In this document: piece by piece, positions 19,638-27,209 of the stretch | How the letters are laid out: the number at the start of each line of letters is the position of its first letter | Position numbering within the stretch: the first letter of the stretch is position 1 | From: Mesorhizobium sp. M1E.F.Ca.ET.045.02.1.1 | Lineage (GTDB): Bacteria; Pseudomonadota; Alphaproteobacteria; Rhizobiales; Rhizobiaceae | NCBI RefSeq assembly: GCF_003952485.1 | Contig: NZ_CP034447.1 | Location: 6,958,501-7,022,500, forward strand | Reading direction: 5' to 3' | DNA: 64,000 bases | Translations under genes and position numbers: made by a program | Notes under the pieces: model-generated | The model's database searches: none | What the model was told of the DNA's origin: nothing | Seen by the model: the letters and a program-made list of their open reading frames with translations, nothing else

Positions 19638-20621
19638 ATGGAAACCATCCAGTCGAAAGCCGCCCAGGGCCGCGTAGCTGATGCGCCGAGCGGCCATTGG
19701 GTCTACAGGGTGCTGCCGCGCTGGCTGTGGCCCTACGCGCAGCTCGCGCGCTGGGACCGGCCGATCGGCTGGCAATTGCTTTTGTGGCCCTGCTGGTGGT
19801 CGGCGGCCCTTGCGGCAAGCGCCTATCCGCGCCCGACCGATCCGCTGCTGACGCTGCTGCCGGCGCCCTGGTACCTGTTGCTGTTCTTCGTCGGCGCCGT
19901 CGCCATGCGCGGCGCCGGCTGCACCTACAACGACCTCGCCGACGAGGACATCGACAACCAGGTCGAACGCACGCGCTCGCGTCCGCTGCCGGCCGGCAAG
20001 GTGACACGGCGCCAGGCTTGGGCATTCCTGATCGTCCAGGCGCTGGTCGGGCTCGCGGTGCTGCTTCAATTCAACAGCTTCGCCATTCCGCTCGGCATCG
20101 CCTCGCTTGCGATCGTCGCGGTCTATCCGTTCATGAAGCGCATCACCAACTGGCCGCAATTCGTGCTTGGCCTGGCCTTCTCCTGGGGCGCGCTGATGGG
20201 CTGGGCGGCCGAGTTCGGCGATCTCGATGGGCCGGCCATCATGCTCTATATCGGCTCGATCCTATGGGTGATCGGCTACGACACGATCTACGCGCATCAG
20301 GACAAGGAAGACGACGCCCTTGTCGGCGTGCGCTCAACGGCGCGGCTTTTCGGCGACAACACCAAGACCTGGCTGGTCGGGCTCTATGGCGGCACGCTCG
20401 TCTGCTTCGCCATCGCTTTCGCCTCGGCGCAGGTGCCGATGCCGGCGCTGGCCGGCCTGATTGCTGCCGGCGCGCATATGGCGCGCCAGATCATCCGGCT
20501 CGACATCGACAATCCGGATCAGTGCCTGAAGCTGTTCAAGTCGAACAATCAGGTCGGCTGGCTGATCTTTCTGGGGCTGATCGGCGGCGCGCTGTGGGTG
20601 GCGTTGAAGCCGCTGGTGTAG
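19638..20621 (+). CDS. ubiA: 4-hydroxybenzoate polyprenyltransferase
   Basis: 327-residue membrane prenyltransferase of ubiquinone synthesis that attaches the polyprenyl tail to 4-hydroxybenzoate. Both Asp-rich metal-diphosphate motifs are present: NDLADEDID near residue 98 and the second, DTIYAHQDKEDD, near 215. About eight hydrophobic helices follow the N-terminal QLARWDRPIGWQLLLWPCWW. Start at ATG 19638; the upstream frame runs into the repeat element and shows no similarity. Downstream the gene is followed within 22 bp by a palindromic repeat carrying an IS element, so its normal terminator may have been altered. Confidence 0.96.
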   Translation: METIQSKAAQGRVADAPSGHWVYRVLPRWLWPYAQLARWDRPIGWQLLLWPCWWSAALAASAYPRPTDPLLTLLPAPWYLLLFFVGAVAMRGAGCTYNDLADEDIDNQVERTRSRPLPAGKVTRRQAWAFLIVQALVGLAVLLQFNSFAIPLGIASLAIVAVYPFMKRITNWPQFVLGLAFSWGALMGWAAEFGDLDGPAIMLYIGSILWVIGYDTIYAHQDKEDDALVGVRSTARLFGDNTKTWLVGLYGGTLVCFAIAFASAQVPMPALAGLIAAGAHMARQIIRLDIDNPDQCLKLFKSNNQVGWLIFLGLIGGALWVALKPLV

Positions 20622-20643
20622 CGGGGCGTTCCCTTCTCCCCTT

Positions 20644-21913
20644 TGTTTGGACCGGGGACATCGCGAACAGGTGTGCGAAGACATCGCGAACAGTTTTGCA
20701 TGCTATCGGGCGAGGGCATTGAGGTCGATGGTTTCTATTTTCTGATGTCTGAACCAGGCGTCGAAGACGCCGTCGGTGGCGGTGGGGCGGAAAGCGACGG
20801 ACTTTCCGGCGAAGGCCCGGCACAAGCGTATGGTTCGGCCGAGAATGGAGACGAAGCCGTGCTGCTGAACGCGGCGGATGAGATCGTCCTTGGCATATTC
20901 GAACGGCTCGACTGTTTCGCGATACTGGCGCGGCGAGGCCTGGTAGCGATCGAGCGGCACGCCGCCGCCCAAGGCATCGTGGGGACGCTGGGCGTTGTAG
21001 ACGTGGCGCCACTGGTCGAATGCATCCTGAGCCTCGGCGAGATTGGCGAAGGGCGGTCCCTGCAATGCCTCGGCCTTGAGCGAACGATGGAAGCGCTCGT
21101 CCTTGCCGAGCGTCTGCGGGTGGCAAGGCCTGGAGTGGCTGACGGCGATGCCAATCTCGATCAGCCAGACGGTGAGCAAGGTGAAGTCGTTGCGGCCGCC
21201 ATCGCCCCAAGGCGGACCATTGTCTGTGGCGATGCGCCACGGCAGGCCATAGCGACGGAAGGCGGCGATCAGCCGGGCTTTTACGGTTTCGGTGGTCTGG
21301 TCGGCGCAGGCCGACAGCGCGATCGAGAAGCGCGAATGGTCGTCGAGCACGGTAAGCGGATGCAGCCGGCCGGCGCGCAAGGCAACGTGGCCCTTGAAGT
21401 CCATCTGCCACAGGTGGTTGGGGGCGGCATGCTCGAAGCGAATGAAAGGCTGGGCTCCGCCGCCCAAAGCCCCCAGCTCGATACCGTTGCGGCGCAGGAT
21501 GCCGGTGACCGTCGAGGCCGCCGGCGTGCCGATGCCTTCGCGGGCAAGCACCCGCGCGATCTTGCGCCCACCCCAGGCTGGATGCGCCACACGCACCGAA
21601 ACGGCTGCCGCCTCCACCTCCGGCGCGCTGCGTGCCGGGCTCGACAGTGGTCGCCGAGACTGCTCCGCCAGGCCGGCCGCCCCTTCCATCCGATAGCGCG
21701 AAAGCAACTTGTGGCCACAGGTCCGGCCAATGCCGAAGCGCCGGCACAACGCGCTCACATTGGCGCCAGGCGCCAGCGCCAATCTCACGAACTCTTCTTT
21801 CTGGCTCATCACGCTTCTGGCCTCGAATGGCATCCCGAACCCCCTCGCGCAAAACGCGCAAAACTGTTCGCGATGTCTTCGCACACCTGTTCGCGATGTC
21901 CCCGGTCCAAACA
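20644..21913 (-). mobile_element. IS481-family insertion sequence, intact (1270 bp)
   Basis: The element is bounded by perfect 56-bp terminal inverted repeats (20644-20699 and 21858-21913) beginning TGTTTGGACCGGGGACATCG. Each repeat holds two direct copies of ACATCGCGAACAG, probable transposase-binding sites. CCCTT at 20639-20643 and again at 21914-21918 is a 5-bp target duplication. One transposase gene fills the interior. The identical ends, clean duplication and intact gene indicate a recent, probably active insertion, located 22 bp past the ubiA stop inside a palindromic repeat. Confidence 0.95.
20703..21833 (-). CDS. IS481 family transposase
   Basis: 376-residue DDE transposase. The N-terminal helix-turn-helix is seen in the segment around VSALCRRFGIGRTCGHKLL. 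The integrase core has the catalytic acids in WQMDFKG, IATDNGPPW and LGKDERFHRSL. A C-terminal domain of about 70 residues follows, as usual in this family. ATG 21833 is preceded by GAGGGGG; an alternative start (MSQKEEF) lies eight codons inside. It fills the inverted-repeat-bounded element and reads towards ubiA. No frameshift or stop interrupts it, so it is likely functional. Confidence 0.95.
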   Translation of the reverse strand: MPFEARSVMSQKEEFVRLALAPGANVSALCRRFGIGRTCGHKLLSRYRMEGAAGLAEQSRRPLSSPARSAPEVEAAAVSVRVAHPAWGGRKIARVLAREGIGTPAASTVTGILRRNGIELGALGGGAQPFIRFEHAAPNHLWQMDFKGHVALRAGRLHPLTVLDDHSRFSIALSACADQTTETVKARLIAAFRRYGLPWRIATDNGPPWGDGGRNDFTLLTVWLIEIGIAVSHSRPCHPQTLGKDERFHRSLKAEALQGPPFANLAEAQDAFDQWRHVYNAQRPHDALGGGVPLDRYQASPRQYRETVEPFEYAKDDLIRRVQQHGFVSILGRTIRLCRAFAGKSVAFRPTATDGVFDAWFRHQKIETIDLNALAR

Positions 21914-22063
21914 CCCTTGTGGGAGAAGGTGTCGCCGAAGGCGACGGATGAGGGGTGCTCCAGGGAAAGCCAGCGTCTCACTCCGCTGGAACACCCCTCA
22001 TCCGTCTCGGCGCTGCGCGCCGATCCACCTTCTCCCACAAGGGGAGAAGGAAAGGCGCCAAGG

Positions 22064-22630
22064 CTACTCCCGCGCGATAATCTCCTCGCCGCCGATGACG
22101 AGCCTCAGGCCAAGGTTGCCGGTTCTGCGGCGGGCGAGGAAGCGCGGGCGGCGCGTGTTGGACACACGGCCCTTGCGGCGTTCCTGCGGCGGCAGCGCCT
22201 TGATGGCGGCGCCGAGCGATTCCTCCAGCGTGCGGGCGATGCCGTCGGCCTCGATCAGAAGCATCGGCAGACGATAGGCATCGGCCCAGGCGCGCCAGTC
22301 GGCGGCGACGTCGTCGAGATCGTCGGCGACCAGAAGCGGCACCGACAGCATCGGATCATTGTGCAGAAGCTCCAGCGTCACCGTGACATTGCCGTCCGGA
22401 TCTTCCATGGCGCGGGCGGCGACGCCGCGGAACGCGTTGGCGGGCAGCGCGATGATCGCCGGCAGGCCGCTCATCTCCAGCATGCGCCGGATGATCGCGC
22501 CACGCTGATCGATGGTGAAGGTAACATCGCCATAGTCGTCGCGCGTGGCATAGCTCACCATCTGCGGCAGGCGAAACGGGTCGAGACGCATGTTGCGTCC
22601 CGCCCAGACTGGCTTCAGTCCAGTGTTCAT
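22064..22630 (-). CDS. Conserved hypothetical protein, probably DUF6101
   Basis: 188-residue soluble protein beginning MNTGLKPVWAGRNMRLDPFRLP. No signal peptide and no membrane segment. The sequence resembles a Rhizobiales-restricted family that I believe is called DUF6101, for example the segment VTFTIDQRGAIIRRMLEMSG in the first third and VTLELLHNDPMLSVPLLVADD in the middle. The C-terminal 35 residues are Arg-rich with RRPRFLARRRTGNLGLRL. Function unknown; the basic tail could bind nucleic acid. It stands alone, with 183 bp before the next gene on the same strand, where no clear motif was seen. Confidence 0.75.
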   Translation of the reverse strand: MNTGLKPVWAGRNMRLDPFRLPQMVSYATRDDYGDVTFTIDQRGAIIRRMLEMSGLPAIIALPANAFRGVAARAMEDPDGNVTVTLELLHNDPMLSVPLLVADDLDDVAADWRAWADAYRLPMLLIEADGIARTLEESLGAAIKALPPQERRKGRVSNTRRPRFLARRRTGNLGLRLVIGGEEIIARE

Positions 22631-22813
22631 CGAATGCCTTCCTGTTTCTCCTGAGGGCCGTTTTCCGGTTCTCTCCGGGCCGGTTTTTCCGGCCTCGTTA
22701 TGGGAGAAACATTAGTGCTCGCTTCTTACCGCCGCGCTTAAGAAAGTCGGTTAAATTTTGCTGATCTCAGCCATGGTTATCGGAATGCGACCAGCCACAA
22801 GATGTGGGAAGAG

Positions 22814-24256
22814 TTAGATAACCTTACCGGGATTCATGATGCCGGCCGGATCGAAGGCCGCCTTTACCCGGCGCATCAGGTCGATCGCCATCGGCGGCGC
22901 CGTGGCGATCAGTTCGTCGCGCTTCAACTGGCCGATGCCGTGCTCGGCCGAGATCGAGCCGTGGAAGGAGCGCACGACATCGTGCACGGCGTTGTTCATC
23001 GGGCGGTAGAGAGCGAGGAACGCCTCGTCGTCACCGCCTTCGGGGCGCGAGATGTTGTAGTGCAGATTGCCGTCGCCCATATGGCCGAAGCAGACGACGC
23101 GCGCGCCGGGGCTGACGGATGCGACGGCGCCCGCGGCCGTCTCGATGAAGTCCGGGATCGAGGCGATCGGCACCGAGATGTCGTGCTTGATCGAGGCGCC
23201 CTCGGGCTTCTGGCACTCGGGCAGCACCTCGCGGAAATTCCAGAAGGCATCGCCCTGGGCAAGGCTTGCCGCGACCACAGCGTCGCCGACGATGCCCTTC
23301 TCGAGGCCGGCCGAAAGAATCTCCTCGATCAGCGCCCTGCCGTCTTCTTCGGAACGGCCGGAAGAAACCTGCATCAAGACATACCACGGCCAGTCGTCGG
23401 CCAGCGGCCGTGTGATGCCTTGACCATGCTTCAGCGTGAAATCGTAAGGCCTCTTGCCGATCAGCTCGAAGGCGGTGAGCGCCACGCCGGCCTGGTCCGT
23501 CGCCAGGGTGAACAGCGACAGCGCAGCCTTAGCCGAAGACAGGCCGACGAAGGCGACCTCCCTGCCCTTCGGCTTGGGAAACAGCTTCAGCACCGCGGCG
23601 GTGATGACGCCGAGCGTGCCTTCGGCGCCGACGAAGAGGTTCTTCAAATCGTAGCCGGTGTTGTCCTTCTTCAGCTTGCGCAGATCGTCGAAAACCTCGC
23701 CGGTCGGCAGCACCACTTCGACGCCCAGGCAAAGCTCGCGCGCATTGCCATAGGCGAGCACGCCGGTGCCGCCGGCATTGGAGGAGAGATTGCCGCCGAT
23801 CTGGCAGGAGCCTTGCGCGGCAAGCGACAGCGGGAACAGCCGGTCGGCGGCGTCGGCCGCTTCCTGCAGCGTCTGCAGGATCACGCCGGCCTCGGCGGTG
23901 ATCGTGTTCGACAGCACATCGATCTCGCGGATGCGGTTCAGCCTCGACAGCGACAGCACGATGTCGTGCCCGGACTTGTCCGGCACCTGGGCGCCGACCA
24001 GGCCGGTGTTGCCGCTCTGCGGCACGACCGGCGTTCCGCTCTCGGTCGCCAGCCGCATGATGCGGCTTACTTCCTCGACGCTGCCTGGACGCAGCACCAA
24101 CGATGTCCGGCCGTGCCAGAGGCCACGCCTTTCGGTGATGTAAGGCGCGATGTCGGCCTGGTCGCGCAGCGCGTATTTGTCGCCGACGATCGCTGCGAAG
24201 CGATCGATGAGGGCGGGATCGATATCGAAAGGCTGGTCGTCGGATTGATCGTTCAT
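22814..24256 (-). CDS. FAD-binding oxidoreductase, D-2-hydroxyglutarate/lactate dehydrogenase type
   Basis: 480-residue flavoprotein of the FAD-linked oxidase (VAO/PCMH-type) family. The FAD-binding half contains PVVPQSGNTGLVGAQVPD near residue 80, then GNLSSNAGGTGVLAYGNARE near 155 and LFVGAEGTLGVITAAVLKLF near 210. The C-terminal oxidase domain has GHMGDGNLHYNI near 395 and SISAEHGIGQLKRDEL near 430; the His residues of these motifs bind metal and substrate in D-2-hydroxyacid dehydrogenases. It probably oxidises D-2-hydroxyglutarate or a related acid. It lies 19 bp after the Sua5/TsaC gene on the same strand and is likely cotranscribed. Confidence 0.9.
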   Translation of the reverse strand: MNDQSDDQPFDIDPALIDRFAAIVGDKYALRDQADIAPYITERRGLWHGRTSLVLRPGSVEEVSRIMRLATESGTPVVPQSGNTGLVGAQVPDKSGHDIVLSLSRLNRIREIDVLSNTITAEAGVILQTLQEAADAADRLFPLSLAAQGSCQIGGNLSSNAGGTGVLAYGNARELCLGVEVVLPTGEVFDDLRKLKKDNTGYDLKNLFVGAEGTLGVITAAVLKLFPKPKGREVAFVGLSSAKAALSLFTLATDQAGVALTAFELIGKRPYDFTLKHGQGITRPLADDWPWYVLMQVSSGRSEEDGRALIEEILSAGLEKGIVGDAVVAASLAQGDAFWNFREVLPECQKPEGASIKHDISVPIASIPDFIETAAGAVASVSPGARVVCFGHMGDGNLHYNISRPEGGDDEAFLALYRPMNNAVHDVVRSFHGSISAEHGIGQLKRDELIATAPPMAIDLMRRVKAAFDPAGIMNPGKVI

Positions 24257-24275
24257 GGAGCCCAAACTATGGCGC

Positions 24276-25244
24276 TCAGGCGATCTTGTCACGCGGGGCG
24301 GCGGCGCGCGCGAGCCGGTCGTTGATCGCCTCGCCCAGGCCTTCGAGCGGGATCGGCTCGACGGCAATGGTTGCGGCGCCGCTGCGGTCGAGCGCCTGCA
24401 TATAGGCGAACAGATTGGTGGCCGCCTCGCGCAGATCGCCCGCCTCGGAAAGATTGCGCACCGCCACCGCACTCTGCCAGCCTTCGGCACGATCGCGGCC
24501 GAAGGCTAGCAGCGCCTCGCCCCTGGCGACCCTATCGGCATTGAGCCGCATCGATGCGCCCGGCGCATAATGCGAGGCGAGCATGCCGGGCGCTTCGATG
24601 CCCGCAGCGTCGCGCATGAGCTTTGCACCAGCAGCAGCTTCAATATCCTCGGCAGCGATGCCGCCCGGCCTCAGCAGCCTCAGCTTGCCGTCCTCGACCT
24701 TGACGATGGCCGATTCCAGGCCGACCGGCGTCGCGCCGCCATCGACAACCAGCTTGATCTTTTCGCCGAGATCGGCTGCGACCGCTTGCGCCGTCGTGGC
24801 GCTGATCCTGCCGGAGGAATTGGCGCTGGGGGCGGCAAGCGGCCGGCCGAGCCTCGCGATCAGCTCGCCGCCGAAGCCTTTCGGCATGCGCAGCGCGATG
24901 GTGTCCAGCCCCGCCGTGACCAGCGGATGGATGCCGTTTTCCGGGCGCTGCGGCAGCACCAGCGTCAGCGGACCGGGCCAGAAGGCCTCGGCCAGTTTCA
25001 TCGACAGTGGATCGAATGTGGCGATGCGTTCCGCCATGGCGAGGTCGGCGACATGAGCGATCAGCGGATTGAAGCGCGGGCGGCCCTTGGCCTCGAATAT
25101 CCGCGCAACGGCTGCGCCATTGGTGGCATCGCCCGCCAGCCCATAGACGGTCTCGGTCGGGATGGCGACGACGTCGCCGCCTTCGAGCAACGCCAGCGCC
25201 CGCTCCATCGCCTCGCCGACGGCAAGTATCTCAGCCAAATTCAT
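24276..25244 (-). CDS. L-threonylcarbamoyladenylate synthase, Sua5/YrdC/TsaC family
   Basis: 322-residue protein. The YrdC domain occupies about residues 1-200, with VVAIPTETVYGLAGDATN near 26 and RPRFNPLIAHV near 55; further on are RMPKGFGGELIARLGRPLAAPSAN split around 115-140 and SGRIS. A linker leads to the smaller Sua5-specific C-terminal domain. It makes threonylcarbamoyl-AMP from threonine, bicarbonate and ATP for t6A37 modification of tRNA. ATG 25244 is chosen; TTG and GTG codons lie immediately upstream in frame and cannot be excluded because no good ribosome site is visible. Confidence 0.93.
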   Translation of the reverse strand: MNLAEILAVGEAMERALALLEGGDVVAIPTETVYGLAGDATNGAAVARIFEAKGRPRFNPLIAHVADLAMAERIATFDPLSMKLAEAFWPGPLTLVLPQRPENGIHPLVTAGLDTIALRMPKGFGGELIARLGRPLAAPSANSSGRISATTAQAVAADLGEKIKLVVDGGATPVGLESAIVKVEDGKLRLLRPGGIAAEDIEAAAGAKLMRDAAGIEAPGMLASHYAPGASMRLNADRVARGEALLAFGRDRAEGWQSAVAVRNLSEAGDLREAATNLFAYMQALDRSGAATIAVEPIPLEGLGEAINDRLARAAAPRDKIA

Positions 25245-25412
25245 CACCAATCATCGATACGCCGGTCCCCGTAGTACGGCTGGGAAGGCGGGGCAAGGGC
25301 GGACGTTGGCGATTTATCAATCCCTAAAATGTTAAGTTTCCGCGCAAGCCGGCATCAATCCGCCCGCACTAGGGTGCGGATTTCCGGTTGTTGGGCTCGG
25401 GGAGTTTTCGTG

Positions 25413-26018
25413 ATGCGTATGCCTTATTTTGACGCATTTCCGGACGGAAGGCTACGGCGAAGTCGCCGAGCCCAACCGTTACACACTTCTCCTGGAATTG
25501 CTCTGGGAATGGTCGGTATCGGCATTTTGGCGACGACCGGGTTGGCGCAAGCTTCGTCCATCGTCGTGCTTGGCGTTGCGACCTCGACGCCATCCGTGGT
25601 CAGGCTGACGGCGATCGAGCCTGGCCCGATCTCCGCTGCCTCGACACCGTCGGTGGTGGCGCTCGGCGATCCAGTACCCGCCGTCACCGACGAGACGGTC
25701 GCGGCGATCCCGGAGAAATCCGGGCATGGCCGCGCGCAGACGCCGATGATCATTCGCGGCGGCATCGTCGGCGGCGCCTTCGCAACGCCCGCGGCGACCG
25801 CGGCTGCCAAGACCACGGCACCGGCTGCCACGACACCGGCAAACGGCGCCGCGCCGGCTGCTGCCACGCCTCCCAACGGCACTGCCACGACGGCCGCCAA
25901 CGGTCAGGCGAAAGCGGCCGACAACCAGGCGGCCGCCAATGCATCGGGCGGCCAATCGCAGCCGCAAGCCAAACCGCAAAACGCCTCGACATTGCCGCCG
26001 GTCGGCAAGGCAATGTAG
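25413..26018 (+). CDS. Hypothetical secreted Ala/Thr/Pro-rich protein with repeat-derived N-terminus
   Basis: 201 residues from ATG 25413, which has GGAG eight bases upstream. The first 32 codons lie within a degenerate RIME-like repeat (25427-25505). The encoded sequence is basic (around RLRRSRRAQPLHTS) and runs into a hydrophobic segment GMVGIGILATTGLAQASSIV, together resembling a signal peptide. The mature part is low-complexity after residue 115, dominated by Ala, Thr, Pro, Asn and Gln, suggesting an extended periplasmic or surface-exposed tail. An alternative start is ATG 25509, directly at the hydrophobic core. Function unknown. Confidence 0.65.
   Translation: MRMPYFDAFPDGRLRRSRRAQPLHTSPGIALGMVGIGILATTGLAQASSIVVLGVATSTPSVVRLTAIEPGPISAASTPSVVALGDPVPAVTDETVAAIPEKSGHGRAQTPMIIRGGIVGGAFATPAATAAAKTTAPAATTPANGAAPAAATPPNGTATTAANGQAKAADNQAAANASGGQSQPQAKPQNASTLPPVGKAM
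25427..25505. repeat. Degenerate RIME-like repeat inside a coding start region
   Basis: Matches the second palindrome of the elements at 19536-19594 and 60834-60891: shared blocks are TTCCGGACGGAA, CCGTTACACACTT and TCCTGGAATTGCTCT. It differs by an insertion in the loop region, around GGCTACGGCGAAGTCGCC. The repeat overlaps the first codons of the secreted-protein gene starting at 25413 and is in frame with it. Confidence 0.75.
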
Positions 26019-26135
26019 GCCGGCCCTCGCGGCGGCCCGGTTGCGTCGGGCGCCAAGCCGAGTGGACTTTTCGTTGCTGTCCGATTTCCGTCATCCGGCT
26101 CGTGCACAACAGGGTGATTTTCAGAGGGGGATTTC

Positions 26136-26525
26136 ATGACGGGTTCGAAAGCAATGATCGTCGCCGGGCTGTTGGCTGCGTCGGCGCTGAATGCGGCCGC
26201 TGCCCAGGCTCAGGACATGCTGGGTTCCTATGTTGCGCGCATTTCCGAACGCGACCATCAAGCCAGCGACGGCTACCCGCTGCGGAGCGCGGCGCAGATG
26301 GTGCGGCAGGACCGGGCCAACTGGCACAAGTTCCGCCGGCGCGACGCCGACGACCAGGGCGATCCATGGTTCCGCGGCAATGATGACCGCGCCCAACTGG
26401 AGCGCATGCTGGAACGCGGCGGCGCGATGAGCAGCGCGACCCGGCGCGCCATCGTCAATGGCGAGCCGCTGATCGAGGTCGACGTCTATCCGGACAGCGT
26501 GCGCGTCAGCATCCTGGAGGACTGA
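26136..26525 (+). CDS. Hypothetical secreted protein (129 aa)
   Basis: 129 residues. The N-terminus MTGSKAMIVAGLLAASALNA followed by AAAQAQDM is a Sec signal peptide with an AQA cleavage site near residue 25. The mature part is hydrophilic and rich in Arg, Asp and Trp, for example RQDRANWHKFRRRDADDQGD, with a short C-terminal segment PLIEVDVYPDSVRVSILED. A strong AGAGGGGG lies ahead of the ATG. No recognised family. It follows another secreted-protein gene by 117 bp on the same strand and is backed by a possible terminator at 26547. Confidence 0.75.
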   Translation: MTGSKAMIVAGLLAASALNAAAAQAQDMLGSYVARISERDHQASDGYPLRSAAQMVRQDRANWHKFRRRDADDQGDPWFRGNDDRAQLERMLERGGAMSSATRRAIVNGEPLIEVDVYPDSVRVSILED

Positions 26526-26546
26526 TAGACAAGGGTTGACGAAAAT

Positions 26547-26574
26547 AGGGCGACGCTCACCGCGCCGCCCTTTG
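26547..26574 (+). terminator. Possible transcription terminator
   Basis: Short inverted repeat AGGGCG (26547-26552) and CGCCCT (26566-26571), with additional GC pairing inside, followed by TTTGTTGTT. It sits 21 bp past the stop of the secreted-protein gene and 23 bp before the stop of the convergent acidic-protein gene. The T-tract is imperfect, so confidence is limited. Confidence 0.4.
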
Positions 26575-26597
26575 TTGTTCAAGCGATGAGAAACGGC

Positions 26598-26942
26598 TCA
26601 GGCCGCTTCTTCCTTGTCGTCATCGTCGGACTCGTCTTCGTCGTCGCCGTCTTCATCCTCGTCATCACCCGAGGCCTTGGCGTCTTCGTCGTCCTCATCC
26701 TCGTCGTCCGACTCGTCCTCGCTCGAGGCAGTGGCTTCCTCATCGGCGTCTTCGTCGTCCTCGTCGTCGCTGTCTTCGTCGCCGGCTTCTTCCTCGTCGC
26801 CTTCGTCCTCATCGTCTTCAGACGGATCGGCGGCTTCGACCGCCGCGGCGGCATGGTCGAGGAGGCTTTCAGAAGCGGGCTCGATACACTCGGCGGCGGC
26901 CGGGGTTTCTTCAGTCAAATCGATGTCGTGAACGGAATTCAT
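26598..26942 (-). CDS. Extremely acidic low-complexity protein (114 aa)
   Basis: 114 residues from an ATG with GGAGG seven bases upstream. The first 40 residues are ordinary (MNSVHDIDLTEETPAAAECI and so on). The last 74 residues are about 70 percent Asp or Glu, with Ser, Gly and Ala and only two Lys, so the chain must be intrinsically disordered with a strongly negative charge. Such tails can bind basic proteins, metal ions or polyamines, or mimic nucleic acid; none of this is shown here. The nucleotide pattern is a run of GAN codons and therefore a low-complexity tract on both strands. It is a single gene between convergent and divergent neighbours. Confidence 0.7.
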   Translation of the reverse strand: MNSVHDIDLTEETPAAAECIEPASESLLDHAAAAVEAADPSEDDEDEGDEEEAGDEDSDDEDDEDADEEATASSEDESDDEDEDDEDAKASGDDEDEDGDDEDESDDDDKEEAA

Positions 26943-27209
26943 GGCATGCCTCCGTGGTTGGGGAACGTCTTAAGGCGCGTCACGCTGAAGTGAATTCAGG
27001 CGACGCGCTTCAAGTCTTTGTTCGATGCATGTCGTTGTTCCAGAATCGCTGAACACTTCTGGACGACATGCATTGGTTCTCCCATGCGGAGGTCATCGTC
27101 ATATGACTGTAAGCCGGCTCCGGCGCATTAAATTTGGGCCATGAAATTGTCGAAGCGCGCCCGCGCCTTATGGGGCGCAGGCAGCTTCGGATCGGCGACT
27201 TTTTGGCCG

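Larger units (their letters stand above)
20632..22050. repeat. Palindromic repeat element interrupted by an IS481-type insertion
   Basis: The right arm, 23 bp at 22028-22050, reads CCTTCTCCCACAAGGG then GAGAAGG. The inverse arm is split: CCTTCTCCCCTT ends at 20643 and GTGGGAGAAGG resumes at 21919, after the IS and its target duplication. Removing the IS plus one 5-bp copy restores a perfect partner arm. Between the arms is a further inverted pair, GGATGAGGGGTG and CACCCCTCATCC. This is a second palindromic family, distinct from the GAGGGGGAGAT family elsewhere in the window. Confidence 0.85.

Noticed and set aside
26586..26993. A plus-strand frame coding a Val/Phe-rich hydrophobic chain opposite the acidic protein
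   Set aside because: It is the complement of the GAN-codon tract and has no ribosome site; the hydrophobic run is a by-product of the acidic coding on the other strand.
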